Notes under the pieces: model-generated | Seen by the model: the letters and a program-made list of their open reading frames with translations, nothing else | The model's database searches: none | Told to the model about the DNA's origin: nothing | DNA from: Archangium sp. | Lineage (GTDB): Bacteria; Myxococcota; Myxococcia; Myxococcales; Myxococcaceae | Length of the DNA: 51,707 nucleotides | Direction: 5' to 3' | Assembly: GCA_030695565.1 (NCBI GenBank) | Contig: JAUYRZ010000019.1 | Coordinates: 1 to 51,707 of the forward strand | Shown: piece by piece, positions 15,843 to 24,438 of the stretch | How the letters are laid out: each line of letters begins with the position of its first letter | Position numbering within the stretch: the stretch's first letter is position 1 | Position numbers and translations under genes: made by a program

Positions 15843-18167
15843 ATGTCCGCGTCGGGAGTGCAGGGTCGAGTCTTCCTCGTGGATGGTGATGCCTTCGATC
15901 GCCGGCTCATCGAAGCGTGGATCGCCAAGAACCACCCGGGCGTTCCGGCCGAGCTGATCAGGATTCCGCCCACCCGCGCGTGGGATGCGGGCACCCTCCA
16001 TCCCTCCCTCGTCGAGCGGTTGACCCGCGGTGACGACCCGGTGCTCACGCCGGTGCGCGTGGCGTGGTTGCCGCGGCAGCTCCAGGGCGAACGTGCGGTG
16101 CGGCTCTTCGACCTGCTCACCCTGGGCAATCCGCGCGCGCCCGGTCTCATCGGCAAACGGTGGGTGCTCGCGCGCCAGCCGGATCGCTGCCGGGTGGTGG
16201 AAGGTGAACCCGCGCCCCTGGCCGCGCTCAAGTCGCGTTGGCTCACGGGCGGTGGTGACAAAGACGCCGACGCTGCTTCTTTTCCCCTCTTCGTGGTGCG
16301 GCAGGCCGCGCTGGCCCTGGAGCGCGCAGAGCGGCCGCTGCGAGGTGCGCGCTACAAGGTGCCCCGCTTCGTGCGTCAGGAGATCCTCGCGCACCGCGAG
16401 TTCCGCGCCGGGCTCTCCACGCTCTCCACCAGCACGGGGCTCTCCCCGGAGAAGGTGAAACGCCGTGCGGGCTACTACCTCGGTGAGATCGCCGCGCGGG
16501 TCAGCCCCTACGTCATCGACCTGGTGCACCGGTTGATCGGCGTCATCTACCGCCAGGGCTACGGCGAAGAGGTGATCTACGACCGGCCGAAGCTGCAGGC
16601 CCTGCTCGCGCCCAAACCGGGGCAGACCGTGGTGTTCCTGCCCACGCACAAGTCGAACCTCGATCACGCCATCTTGCAGTTCCTGCTCTACGACAACGGC
16701 TCGCCGCCCAATCACACGGCCGGCGGCATCAACATGAACTTCTTCCCCATCGGGCCCATCTTCCGGCGCACCGGGGTGTTCTTCATTCGCCGCTCGTTCA
16801 AAGACAACCCCGTCTACAAGTTCGTGCTGCGCCAGTACGTCGACTTCCTGGTGGAGAAGCGCTTCTCACTCGAGTGGTACATCGAGGGTGGCCGCTCGCG
16901 CTCGGGCAAGCTGCTCCCGCCGCGCTTCGGCATGCTCGCCTACGTGGTCGATGCGTGGAAACGCGGCCGGGCCGATGACGTGCTGCTGGTGCCGGTGTCG
17001 ATCGCCTACGACCAGATCTCCGACGTGGGCGACTACTCGCGGGAAGCGCGCGGCGGGGTGAAGGAGAAGGAGGGCCTGGGCTGGTTCGTGAAAGTGATTC
17101 GGTCGCTCAAACGCAGCTACGGCAACATTCACGTGCGCTTCGGTGAGCCGGTCTCGTTGCGCAGCGAGCTGGGCACGCCGCAGCCGCCGGGCGCGGAGGC
17201 CGACTCGGAAGAGAAGAATCTCCCCGTGCAGAAGCTCGCCTTCGAGGTCTGTCACCGGATCAACCGGGTCACGCCCATCACCCCCAACGCGGCCATCTCG
17301 CTCGCGCTGTTGGGTGCAGGTGAACGCGCCGTCTCGGTGGACGAGCTGCTCTACCTGCTGCGAAACCTGGTGCAGTACGCGCGCAAACGCTCACTGCCTT
17401 CCACCACGCCGCTCGATGATCTGGAGACGCCCGAGGGGCTGACCCGCCACCTGCGTGGCCTCGCGGAGAACGGGGTGGTGCGCTGCTTCGATGAAGGGCC
17501 CGAGCCGGTGTGGGCGCTGGTGCCTGATCAGTTCCTCACCGCGGCGTATTACCGGAACACCATTCTTCATTTCTTCGTGACCGCCTCCATCGCAGAGCTG
17601 GCCTTGCTGCACGCGGCCAACGCTCCGGCTGCGCGGCGGCAGGTCTTCGACGACGAGGCGATGCGGCTGCGCGACCTGCTCAAGTACGAGTTCTTCTTCG
17701 CAGACAAAGATGAGTTTCGCGTCGAGCTCGCCGCGGAGGTCGCTTTTCACGCGCCCGATTGGGAAGCGCGCCTGGAGAAGGACGAGGCGGAGGAGGTGGT
17801 GCGGCGGTTCAAGCCGTTCAGCGCGCATCGCATTCTGCGGCCGTTCGTCGATGCGTGGCGCACGGTGGCCGATGCGTTGTTGCGGCACGATGGCAAGGCG
17901 CCGGTCGAGGAGGGCCCGTTCGTGGAGAAGTGCCTGGCGCTCGGGAAACAGTACGTGCTGCAGAAGCGGGTGCACTCGGAGGAGAGCGTCTCGAAGGTGC
18001 TCTTCGCGACGGCGCTCAAGCTGGCGGCCAATCGGAAGCTGCTCGGCGTGGGCGAGGGCCTCGTCGAGCGGCGGCGCGCTTTCGCGGAGGAGCTGAAGGA
18101 TGTGGTGCGGCGGCTCGATGCCGTGGAGTCACTCGCCGCCAGCCGCAGGGCCGGGCTCATCGATTGA
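15843..18167 (+). CDS. plsB: Glycerol-3-phosphate 1-O-acyltransferase (PlsB type)
   Basis: 774 aa, close to PlsB (about 800 aa). It acylates sn-glycerol-3-phosphate at position 1, the first step of phospholipid synthesis, at the inner membrane. Acyltransferase blocks in order: HKSNLDH (His269, Asp274), [21 protein letters not shown]-type block ([12 protein letters not shown]) and [10 protein letters not shown]. The C-terminal third is the variable PlsB extension. The gene is 3.8 kb downstream of a PUFA synthase with a built-in lysophosphatidic acid acyltransferase domain, so together they could load both glycerol positions. It is divergent from gloA, and its 3' end faces an inverted pair of palindromic repeats. 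Confidence 0.9.
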   Translation: MSASGVQGRVFLVDGDAFDRRLIEAWIAKNHPGVPAELIRIPPTRAWDAGTLHPSLVERLTRGDDPVLTPVRVAWLPRQLQGERAVRLFDLLTLGNPRAPGLIGKRWVLARQPDRCRVVEGEPAPLAALKSRWLTGGGDKDADAASFPLFVVRQAALALERAERPLRGARYKVPRFVRQEILAHREFRAGLSTLSTSTGLSPEKVKRRAGYYLGEIAARVSPYVIDLVHRLIGVIYRQGYGEEVIYDRPKLQALLAPKPGQTVVFLPTHKSNLDHAILQFLLYDNGSPPNHTAGGINMNFFPIGPIFRRTGVFFIRRSFKDNPVYKFVLRQYVDFLVEKRFSLEWYIEGGRSRSGKLLPPRFGMLAYVVDAWKRGRADDVLLVPVSIAYDQISDVGDYSREARGGVKEKEGLGWFVKVIRSLKRSYGNIHVRFGEPVSLRSELGTPQPPGAEADSEEKNLPVQKLAFEVCHRINRVTPITPNAAISLALLGAGERAVSVDELLYLLRNLVQYARKRSLPSTTPLDDLETPEGLTRHLRGLAENGVVRCFDEGPEPVWALVPDQFLTAAYYRNTILHFFVTASIAELALLHAANAPAARRQVFDDEAMRLRDLLKYEFFFADKDEFRVELAAEVAFHAPDWEARLEKDEAEEVVRRFKPFSAHRILRPFVDAWRTVADALLRHDGKAPVEEGPFVEKCLALGKQYVLQKRVHSEESVSKVLFATALKLAANRKLLGVGEGLVERRRAFAEELKDVVRRLDAVESLAASRRAGLID

Positions 18168-18180
18168 AGTGAAAAACCTC

Positions 18181-18228
18181 GCCCTGCGAAGCGGGGAGAG
18201 GTCGGTCCGCAGGACCGGGTGAGGGGCC
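18181..18228 (+). repeat. Dispersed palindromic repeat, copy 7
   Basis: Variant gccctgcgaagcggggagagg followed by a small ggtccgcaggacc palindrome inserted in the tail and ending gggtgagggg. Together with copy 8 it forms an inverted pair filling the convergent spacer between plsB and the cNMP-binding gene. Confidence 0.75.
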
Positions 18229-18245
18229 CACCTCCGCAGCCCGAA

Positions 18246-18291
18246 GGCCCCTCACCCCAACCCTCTCCCCGCTGCGCAGGGAGAGGGAGCT
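18246..18291 (-). repeat. Dispersed palindromic repeat, copy 8
   Basis: ggcccctcaccccaaccctctccccgctgcgcagggagaggga, opposite orientation to copy 7 and separated from it by 17 bp. The pair can fold into one long hairpin and probably ends transcription from both sides. Confidence 0.8.
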
Positions 18292-18753
18292 TCAGGTGAA
18301 GTCGTGCTGCATCTGCTCGGTCAAATTCTCCTCACCGCGCTTCAACGCCAACCGCACCAGCACCTGCCGCACCGTCGGGTAGTCCGCGATGATGTCCTTC
18401 ACCTTCGGCATCTCGAACCGCATCAAGGTCACTGGCGTCGCCGCCTTCACGGTCGCCGAGCGCGTCTCGCCCAACAACGCCGCCATCTCCCCGAAGAACG
18501 CACCGCGATCCAGTGACGCAATGGTGCGCGACTTCCCGTCCTCCTCGACCAGCACGTCGAGCCTGCCCTCGGAGACGATGAAGAACGCGTCGCCGGTCTC
18601 ACCCTGCGTCACCACCACCCCGCCCGGAGCGTGGACCTCCGTCTTCGCCACCGCCATCAGCCGCAGCTGACCGGGCTCATCGAGCAACGCAAACAACCGG
18701 GACTGCGCGCGAAACTTCTCCAGCTCGGGGTTGGGCACCGGGCCAGAGTACAA
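18292..18753 (-). CDS. Single-domain cyclic-nucleotide-binding protein
   Basis: 153 aa from a TTG; a GTG at 18738 would give 148 aa and neither start has a clear ribosome site. Nearly all of the protein is one cNMP-binding fold: FFIVSEGRLDVLVEEDG beta-roll and the phosphate-binding cassette GAFFGEMAALLGETRSATV. There is no helix-turn-helix after it, so unlike CRP it is not itself a DNA-binding regulator. It may be a regulatory subunit or sensor for cAMP or cGMP. The start lies 9 bp from the divergent transglutaminase-like gene. Confidence 0.85.
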   Translation of the reverse strand: MYSGPVPNPELEKFRAQSRLFALLDEPGQLRLMAVAKTEVHAPGGVVVTQGETGDAFFIVSEGRLDVLVEEDGKSRTIASLDRGAFFGEMAALLGETRSATVKAATPVTLMRFEMPKVKDIIADYPTVRQVLVRLALKRGEENLTEQMQHDFT

Positions 18754-18762
18754 TGACTGACC

Positions 18763-20259
18763 GTGTTGCGCGCGTTGTGGATCCTCCTCCTGCTGGGCAT
18801 CACCTTCCTGGGCGTCTGGCTCGCCTCGTCACTCATCGCCTTTGCGGGAGGCCCGGCCGAGCTGGCCTGCGTGGGCGCGGTGTTGCTCTTCCCCGTGCTG
18901 CCGCTCTGGTGGGAGAAGCGCGCGACCGACGCCTTCTACGCGCAGCTCCGGCGCTCGACGCGGCTGCTGCCCAAGAAACGCGCGCTCACCGGGTGGACCC
19001 GGGTGGCCCTGCGCACTCTCTTCATCAACGTGGTCTTCCTTTCCGCGCTGGTGCTGCTCTGGCCGAAGGTGGCCTTCGCCGCGCTGGCCACCCGGGGTGA
19101 CTGGTTTTTGGGAGACGCCGACGGCGAGTGGGCTCAACGCGGCCGCGCGGTGTTGCTCTCGGCGGCCTCGGGTCTCGAGTGGGTGCACAAAGCCGCGCAC
19201 GACAACCCCAACCGCAAACCCGAAGACGACCAGCCGGTGCCCGACACCGTGCAGCCCGTGGTCGCGGTGGTGACCCCCTTCGGGAGCGGCGCGCGCTGGC
19301 GGCCTCGCGACAAGCCGGTCGAAGAGCCCGTGCGAGACCCCATCGTGCCCACGCCCGACGTGCCGCCCGAACCGTTGCCCGAGCCCGAGCAGGCCGCCGC
19401 GTGGACGGTGGGCTCCACCACCTGGCCGTGGACTCACACGGTGCACCCGGTGGTGGTGGGCATGACGGCCAGTGACGAGACCAGCCCCGAAGCGGTCGCC
19501 CGCTACATCAGCGCCCGCGTGATGGATCCGTTCGAGCGCGTGAAGGCGCTGCACGACTGGGTGGTCACCCGGCTGCGCTACGACCACGCGTCCATCACCG
19601 GCCCCCGCAAGGCACAGGATGCCCGGTCGGTCTTCGACAGCCGGCTCGGCGTCTGCGAGGGCTACGCGCGATTGCTGGTCGAGCTGGGCAAACACTCGGG
19701 CGATCACGTCGTCTACCTCACCGGCGAAGTGCGCGAACAACACGGCGAGCTCGCACCCGTGGGCCATGCGTGGAACGCCGTCGAGGTGAAAGGCGCCTGG
19801 TACCTCGTCGACGCCACCTGGGATGACCCGACCATGACCGACGGCTCCGACGCGTACGAGACGACCTATCTCTTCATTCCGCCCGACCTCGCGGCGCTCG
19901 ATCACTTCCCCGATGAGCCGCGCTGGCAGCTGCGAGCGCAGCCCATGTCGCGCGCGGCGTTTCTCCGTCAGCCCCTGGCCAGGCCCGGGCTCGCGCGCGA
20001 ACACCTCGAGCTCAAGTCACCTTCGCGCCTGGTGGTGCAGGTCGGTGAGACCTTCGAGCTCATGCTCGGGAATCCGGCGCGCCGCTTCGTGATGGTGGAG
20101 CTGTTGCCCGAGCACGTGACGTGCGGGCCCAGTGATGAAGCCGAGCTCTCGCTGTCGTGCCCGGTGGTCAGCGGTTCGAAAGAGGCCATCGTCTTCGTGA
20201 ACGCCGAGCGTGACGGCGCGTACGACTCGGTGGCCAGCTTCAAGCTCGAGCCGCGTTAG
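18763..20259 (+). CDS. Transglutaminase-like membrane protein
   Basis: 498 aa from a GTG start. Two N-terminal hydrophobic segments (about residues 2-24 and 30-48) and a third (about 87-107) anchor it; a Pro/Glu-rich linker (about 150-215) leads to the catalytic domain. The Cys-His-Asp triad of the transglutaminase/protease-like fold is visible: Cys298 (GVCEGYARL), His335 (GHAWNAVEV) and Asp350 (LVDATWDDP). Such domains in bacteria are usually peptidases or cross-linking/processing enzymes of the envelope, and the topology suggests the domain is periplasmic. The substrate is unknown. Confidence 0.85.
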   Translation: MLRALWILLLLGITFLGVWLASSLIAFAGGPAELACVGAVLLFPVLPLWWEKRATDAFYAQLRRSTRLLPKKRALTGWTRVALRTLFINVVFLSALVLLWPKVAFAALATRGDWFLGDADGEWAQRGRAVLLSAASGLEWVHKAAHDNPNRKPEDDQPVPDTVQPVVAVVTPFGSGARWRPRDKPVEEPVRDPIVPTPDVPPEPLPEPEQAAAWTVGSTTWPWTHTVHPVVVGMTASDETSPEAVARYISARVMDPFERVKALHDWVVTRLRYDHASITGPRKAQDARSVFDSRLGVCEGYARLLVELGKHSGDHVVYLTGEVREQHGELAPVGHAWNAVEVKGAWYLVDATWDDPTMTDGSDAYETTYLFIPPDLAALDHFPDEPRWQLRAQPMSRAAFLRQPLARPGLAREHLELKSPSRLVVQVGETFELMLGNPARRFVMVELLPEHVTCGPSDEAELSLSCPVVSGSKEAIVFVNAERDGAYDSVASFKLEPR

Positions 20260-20804
20260 TTGTTCGGCAACGACAGCCTGATGCTTCTCAGACTCATGCC
20301 CAGCTCCGCCGCGCCGCGCTGAAAGCAGACCGCGGCATCCCAGGGTGCGCTCACTGGCATTCACTCATGATGGAAAATTCCCCGTCCAGTCACCGGCGGC
20401 GAGGTACACGGTCACGCTCGCACCCGTCGAGCGGGAGTGAAAGTGACCCGAAGTTCAGGCATCGCCCGTCCGTTCGACGAGCACGAAAAGAATTCGCACG
20501 CATCGCAAGATTCGCGCGCCGTTCGACGGCAGGCTTCGTGATTTCGCGCGGGTGCGTTCGGCACGGCTGATGCTGAAAGTGGGGACAGGCAGGGCTCACA
20601 CAGCCTGCTGGATTGCCACCTCAAGAGGTCTTCGACCCAGTGGCAACCGCGAAGCCGAGTACGCCGTGGATTGACTCCACGCCGCGCAATCAGTCGCGTG
20701 GCACCGGACCAACCCGCGACGTATCTCGGCTTTTGCGTTCGCATCACTTGCCTCCCTCTCCCTTCGGGCCCTTCGGGAGAGGGTTTGGGTGAGGGCCTCG
20801 CGAT
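20260..20804. other. 545-bp intergenic stretch without a recognisable gene
   Basis: Between the transglutaminase-like gene and oleD. No open frame here has family motifs, a ribosome site or a plausible composition; short frames on both strands are chance. The only recognisable element is palindromic repeat copy 9 at its right end. Confidence 0.6.
20751..20800 (+). repeat. Dispersed palindromic repeat, copy 9
   Basis: cctccctctcccttcgggcccttcgggagagggtttgggtgagggcctcg, lying 4 bp beyond the oleD stop. On the minus strand it is the first structure met by transcription leaving the ole operon, so it may help end it. Confidence 0.8.
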
Positions 20805-21815
20805 TCAAAGCCGTCGCGAAGCGATCTCCCCCTGCAGCCAGCTCACGGTTCGACGGTGAGCCTCTTCGTCACTGATCAGCAGCCTGTACCCGAAGTCGTT
20901 CCGCGCGGCCGTGAGATCGTAGTGATGCGACGTGCCGAGCTGCGCAGCGACGAAGCGAGTCATCTTCGGCTCGCCCTTCAAGCCGAACACCGACCACACC
21001 GCTTCCATCACCGCGCCCACCGCATACGCGATCGGCAGCTTCACCCGCCGCGTGACCGGCGCAATCCCGATGGCCGACAGAATCGCGCCCACCCACGCAT
21101 CAGGGTGAACCGGAGTTCCCTGGCTGATGAAGTACGCCTTGCCGGCGGGCTTCGGTGCATCTCCGGTGAGCGCATCGAGGGCCAACAGGTGCGCATGCGC
21201 CGCGTTGTCCACGTAGGTCACGTCGACCTGATTGCCGCCGCCGATCCACGCGAGCTTGCCGGACTTCGCGCGGGTCACCAGCCGCGGCAGCAGGTGGGGA
21301 TCTCCCGGGCCGTAGACCAGGTGCGGTCGCAGCGCGCAGGTGACCAGCCCGTTCTTCCCATTCGCGGCCAGCACGCGGCGTTCGGCTTCGGCCTTGGTGC
21401 GCGGGTAGTGGGCGAGGTGTTTGGCGGGGTAGGGCAGTGACTCGTTCGCGTGCTTCGCGTCGCTGCCGTCGAAGGTGACCGAGGGCGAGCTGGTGAAGAC
21501 GAAGCGTTTGATGCCGTGGTGCATCGCCGCGTCGAGCAGGTTCTGCGTCGCGGTGATGTTGCTCGATTCGTAGTCGGCGGCTTTGCCCCAGACGCCGGCT
21601 TTGGCGGCGACGTGGATGATCGCGTCGACTCCGGTGACCGCTTCTTGCGCGACTTTGGGATCGGCGAGATCGCCTCGCACGTGCACGCAGCCGAGCTTCA
21701 GCAGGTCGGGGTAGTCGCCGCGCGCGACCGTACGCACTTCGTCTCCGCGCGCTCGGAGCATGCGGGCGATCACGCCTCCGACGAAGCCGCCGGCTCCGGT
21801 GACCAGGATCTTCAT
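20805..21815 (-). CDS. oleD: OleD, NADPH-dependent 2-alkyl-3-ketoalkanoate reductase
   Basis: 336 aa short-chain dehydrogenase of the extended epimerase/3-beta-HSD type. The Rossmann motif VTGAGGFVGG is at the N-terminus; the active-site FTSSPSV serine region is followed by Tyr137-Pro-Arg-Thr-Lys141 (YxxxK). OleD reduces the 2-alkyl-3-ketoacid made by OleA to the 2-alkyl-3-hydroxyacid. Assignment rests on the family plus its place as last gene of oleA-B-C-D: it starts 5 bp after the oleC stop. Confidence 0.9.
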   Translation of the reverse strand: MKILVTGAGGFVGGVIARMLRARGDEVRTVARGDYPDLLKLGCVHVRGDLADPKVAQEAVTGVDAIIHVAAKAGVWGKAADYESSNITATQNLLDAAMHHGIKRFVFTSSPSVTFDGSDAKHANESLPYPAKHLAHYPRTKAEAERRVLAANGKNGLVTCALRPHLVYGPGDPHLLPRLVTRAKSGKLAWIGGGNQVDVTYVDNAAHAHLLALDALTGDAPKPAGKAYFISQGTPVHPDAWVGAILSAIGIAPVTRRVKLPIAYAVGAVMEAVWSVFGLKGEPKMTRFVAAQLGTSHHYDLTAARNDFGYRLLISDEEAHRRTVSWLQGEIASRRL

Positions 21816-21820
21816 GTGCG

Positions 21821-23509
21821 TCAGCCCTCTCCCCGACCCTCTCCCCCTCGGGGAGAGGGAGGCACTGGAGTTTTTGGCGAGAGCAGGCTGGGTCTCTGTT
21901 TGGCCGCCCAGATTGCCAGTGCTTCCCGTTCCAGCTTCGCGTTGTGGCGGCGATCGACGGGCAGTGGACCGAAGTGCAGCAACGCCGCGTGCAGGCCTTC
22001 ACTGCCGATCTTCGCCTTGAGCGACGTCAGCATCGCCGCTTCCCAATCAGGCGCGAGCCGCGGCTTCTCACCGGCTACCTCGAAGATCACCACGCCCACC
22101 TGCTGGCCCCGTTCACCCAACCCCACGAACGCCGCTCGGGAGAAGCTTCCTTCTTCAGCGACGGCCTCCACCGGAATCGAGTGCAGGGTGCCGTGCTTCG
22201 TCTCCACCCGATGCGCCTTGCGCCCGCAGAACCACAACCGCCCCTGCGCGTCGAAGTACCCGCAGTCGCCCATGCGATGCCAGAAACCTTCAGGTGCGTT
22301 CGCGTCGAGGATCTTCGCTTTCGCGTTGGCCTCTTTCGCGCGCTCACTGTGCGTGTCGTCGTACGCGCGGGTGACACACGGGCCGCGCACGATGATTTCC
22401 CCGATTTCACCGGTGGCCAGTTCACGCGACTCACTCAGCGTGCTGATGGCCTCGTCGGTGATGGCGATGATCTTCACCGCCACATCCGGAGCGAGCGCGC
22501 CCACGCACGTGCCTTTGCCCGCACGGGTCAACCCCGCGGTCTCCGCCAACACGGCGCGCCCATTCATGAAGGCCACCGGCAACGCTTCGGTCGCGCCATA
22601 CGGCGTGAACACGTCGCCGTCGGGAAGCTGCGCCAACAACCGCTCATGCAGCTGCGGCCGCACCGGAGCACCCGCGGTGAGAATGCGCTTCACGCCTTTG
22701 AGCTCGACCTTGTTCGCCGCGAGGTAGCGCGAGAACGGCTCCCACAAGGCGGGCGACGCGAAGGCGCTGGTCGCACCCTGCATCGCCTCGAAGATCTTCT
22801 CGGGCTTCGCCTTCGCGGGAAACCGGAAGTCCATGTCGGGGAAGACCGCGGTCATTCCCATCGCCACGGAGAAGAGGCCGAACGGGAGAAAACACGCGAC
22901 GTCCACCTCACCGGGCTGGATGTGGAACATGTCGCGAATCGCGGTGGCCTGCCCCGCGAGCATGCCGTGCGTGTACAGCACGCCCTTCGGCGCACCCGTG
23001 CTGCCCGAGGTGTAGAGCACCGCCGCGACTTCATCCGCCGCGGGCTCGTGCACTTCACTTCCGTTGGCTTCCTTCTTGAGCGCATCGAGTGACTTCGCGC
23101 CGGGGAAGAAGCGGCCGCCCACCAGCACCTGAATGCGCACTGACGCAAAGGCGCTGCGGAATACCAGGCGCAGCACGTGCGCTTTGGCGATGCCGATGAG
23201 CCCGACTGGCCGCTGCTCTCGCACGCAGGAGAGGACGTTCTTCGCGCCCATGCCGGGATCGATCAACACCGGCACCACACCCGCCTGGAAACAGGCGTTC
23301 ACCAGCACCACGAACTCGATGCCGGTGGCGACGAAGAGCGCCGCGCGATCTCCCGGCTTCAGCCCTGCCAGTCGCAACGCAGAGGACGTCTCGTCGAGCG
23401 CCTGCTTGAACTGTTCGAACGAGAGACTTCGGCCCGACTTCTTGTCGACCAGCGCGAGAACGCCGGGCTGCGTGGTGGCGAAGGCGCGCGGCAGCGAACA
23501 AGCATTCAT
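21821..23509 (-). CDS. oleC: OleC, beta-lactone synthetase (AMP-forming ligase family)
   Basis: 562 aa member of the ANL (acyl-CoA synthetase) family. OleC activates 2-alkyl-3-hydroxyacids with ATP and closes them to beta-lactones. Motifs: YTSGSTGAPKG (about residues 166-176), YGATEALPVA, HRMGDCGYFDAQGRLWFCGRK and the C-terminal VDRRHNAKLER lysine motif. The ATG overlaps the oleB stop by four bases (ATGA). The last 14 residues, PPSPRGGEGRGEG and the preceding Val, are encoded by a palindromic repeat at 21824-21862, so the native stop seems to have been replaced. Confidence 0.92.
   Translation of the reverse strand: MNACSLPRAFATTQPGVLALVDKKSGRSLSFEQFKQALDETSSALRLAGLKPGDRAALFVATGIEFVVLVNACFQAGVVPVLIDPGMGAKNVLSCVREQRPVGLIGIAKAHVLRLVFRSAFASVRIQVLVGGRFFPGAKSLDALKKEANGSEVHEPAADEVAAVLYTSGSTGAPKGVLYTHGMLAGQATAIRDMFHIQPGEVDVACFLPFGLFSVAMGMTAVFPDMDFRFPAKAKPEKIFEAMQGATSAFASPALWEPFSRYLAANKVELKGVKRILTAGAPVRPQLHERLLAQLPDGDVFTPYGATEALPVAFMNGRAVLAETAGLTRAGKGTCVGALAPDVAVKIIAITDEAISTLSESRELATGEIGEIIVRGPCVTRAYDDTHSERAKEANAKAKILDANAPEGFWHRMGDCGYFDAQGRLWFCGRKAHRVETKHGTLHSIPVEAVAEEGSFSRAAFVGLGERGQQVGVVIFEVAGEKPRLAPDWEAAMLTSLKAKIGSEGLHAALLHFGPLPVDRRHNAKLEREALAIWAAKQRPSLLSPKTPVPPSPRGGEGRGEG
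21824..21862 (-). repeat. Dispersed palindromic repeat, copy 10, encoding the OleC C-terminus
   Basis: gccctctccccgaccctctccccctcggggagagggag. It lies between the conserved end of oleC and its stop at 21821, just ahead of the oleD start at 21815, in the middle of an otherwise tightly packed operon. Confidence 0.8.
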
Positions 23510-24438
23510 GACGTGAGGAACTTCTCGACCAGGGGCAACACCCGCTCGGGCGCGTCTTCCATCACGTAGTGGCCCACGTCGGTCCACGCGTGCACGTCGG
23601 CTTTCGGAAAATGCCGCTGCCACGTCGCGCGGAACTTCGGCGTGAAGCAGAAGTCGGCATCGCCCCACAACAGCAGCATCGGCTTCTCCGCCAACACCGG
23701 GAGCTTCTCTTCGACCTGCTTGAGCCGCTCCCACGAGGGGTGGCTCGCCTTCATCGGAATGTCTTCCACGAAGCGCAAGGTGGCCAGGCGGTCGTGCGCG
23801 TTGCCGTACGGCGCCAACAACCCGGCGCGTGCAGCAGGCGACAGCTTCTTCTCCACCGCGCGAATGGTGGCTGCCACGGCGAAGCCATTGAAACCGAGCA
23901 CTGCCCATTTGCCGAAGACCGGAATGCGGCAGCTCGCGATGGAGAGCGGAATGTCCTGGCTGCGGAACGCGGCGGTGTTGGTGATGACCAGCTTCTGCAC
24001 GTCGGCCGGCCGCTCGGTGGCCACACCCATGCCGATGGCCCCGCCCCAGTCGTGCACCACCATCGAGAACCTCTTCACCTCGAGGTGGCCGAGCAGCTTC
24101 TGCACGTTGTCCACGTGATCAGCGAGCCGATACGTCCACCCCTGCGGGCGATCCGAAAGTCCGCAGCCCAGATGATCAGGCACGATGCAGCGAAACTGCC
24201 CGCGGAGCGCGACCACCAGCTTGCGCCAGTAGAAGCTCCACGTGGGGTTGCCGTGCAGCATCACCACCACCGGCGCGTCGCGAGGGCCTTCGTCGAGGTA
24301 GTGCATCCACAACGGGTTGCCGCTGCTGCCCACGTCGAGCCAGTTCGAGGCGAACGGATACTCCGAGGCCCACGAAGCCGACTTCAACTGCACCGGCGCG
24401 CGCGGACCACTGGGGCGATTCGACGGCTCGGCGGTCAC
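23506..24438 (-). CDS. oleB: OleB, beta-lactone decarboxylase (haloalkane dehalogenase-like)
   Basis: 310 aa alpha/beta-hydrolase. OleB removes CO2 from the cis-beta-lactone made by OleC to give the long-chain cis-alkene. Visible residues: oxyanion region HGNPTWSFYWR, nucleophile Asp130 in VVHDWGG, acid region LLWGDADFCF and His290 in VGHYVMED, the pattern of haloalkane-dehalogenase-like enzymes. The GTG start overlaps the oleA stop (GTGA) and the stop overlaps the oleC ATG (ATGA), so translation is coupled. A further GTG 3 bp upstream is possible. Confidence 0.9.
   Translation of the reverse strand: MTAEPSNRPSGPRAPVQLKSASWASEYPFASNWLDVGSSGNPLWMHYLDEGPRDAPVVVMLHGNPTWSFYWRKLVVALRGQFRCIVPDHLGCGLSDRPQGWTYRLADHVDNVQKLLGHLEVKRFSMVVHDWGGAIGMGVATERPADVQKLVITNTAAFRSQDIPLSIASCRIPVFGKWAVLGFNGFAVAATIRAVEKKLSPAARAGLLAPYGNAHDRLATLRFVEDIPMKASHPSWERLKQVEEKLPVLAEKPMLLLWGDADFCFTPKFRATWQRHFPKADVHAWTDVGHYVMEDAPERVLPLVEKFLTS

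Noticed and set aside
15816-16715. Long antisense frame continuing upstream of gloA through plsB
   Set aside because: GloA starts exactly at the family Met with its metal ligands in register; the extension is a GC-rich shadow of plsB.
20260-20750. Possible small genes or RNA in the spacer after the transglutaminase-like gene
   Set aside because: No ribosome site, no conserved motif, no tRNA-like T-loop or strong hairpin was seen.
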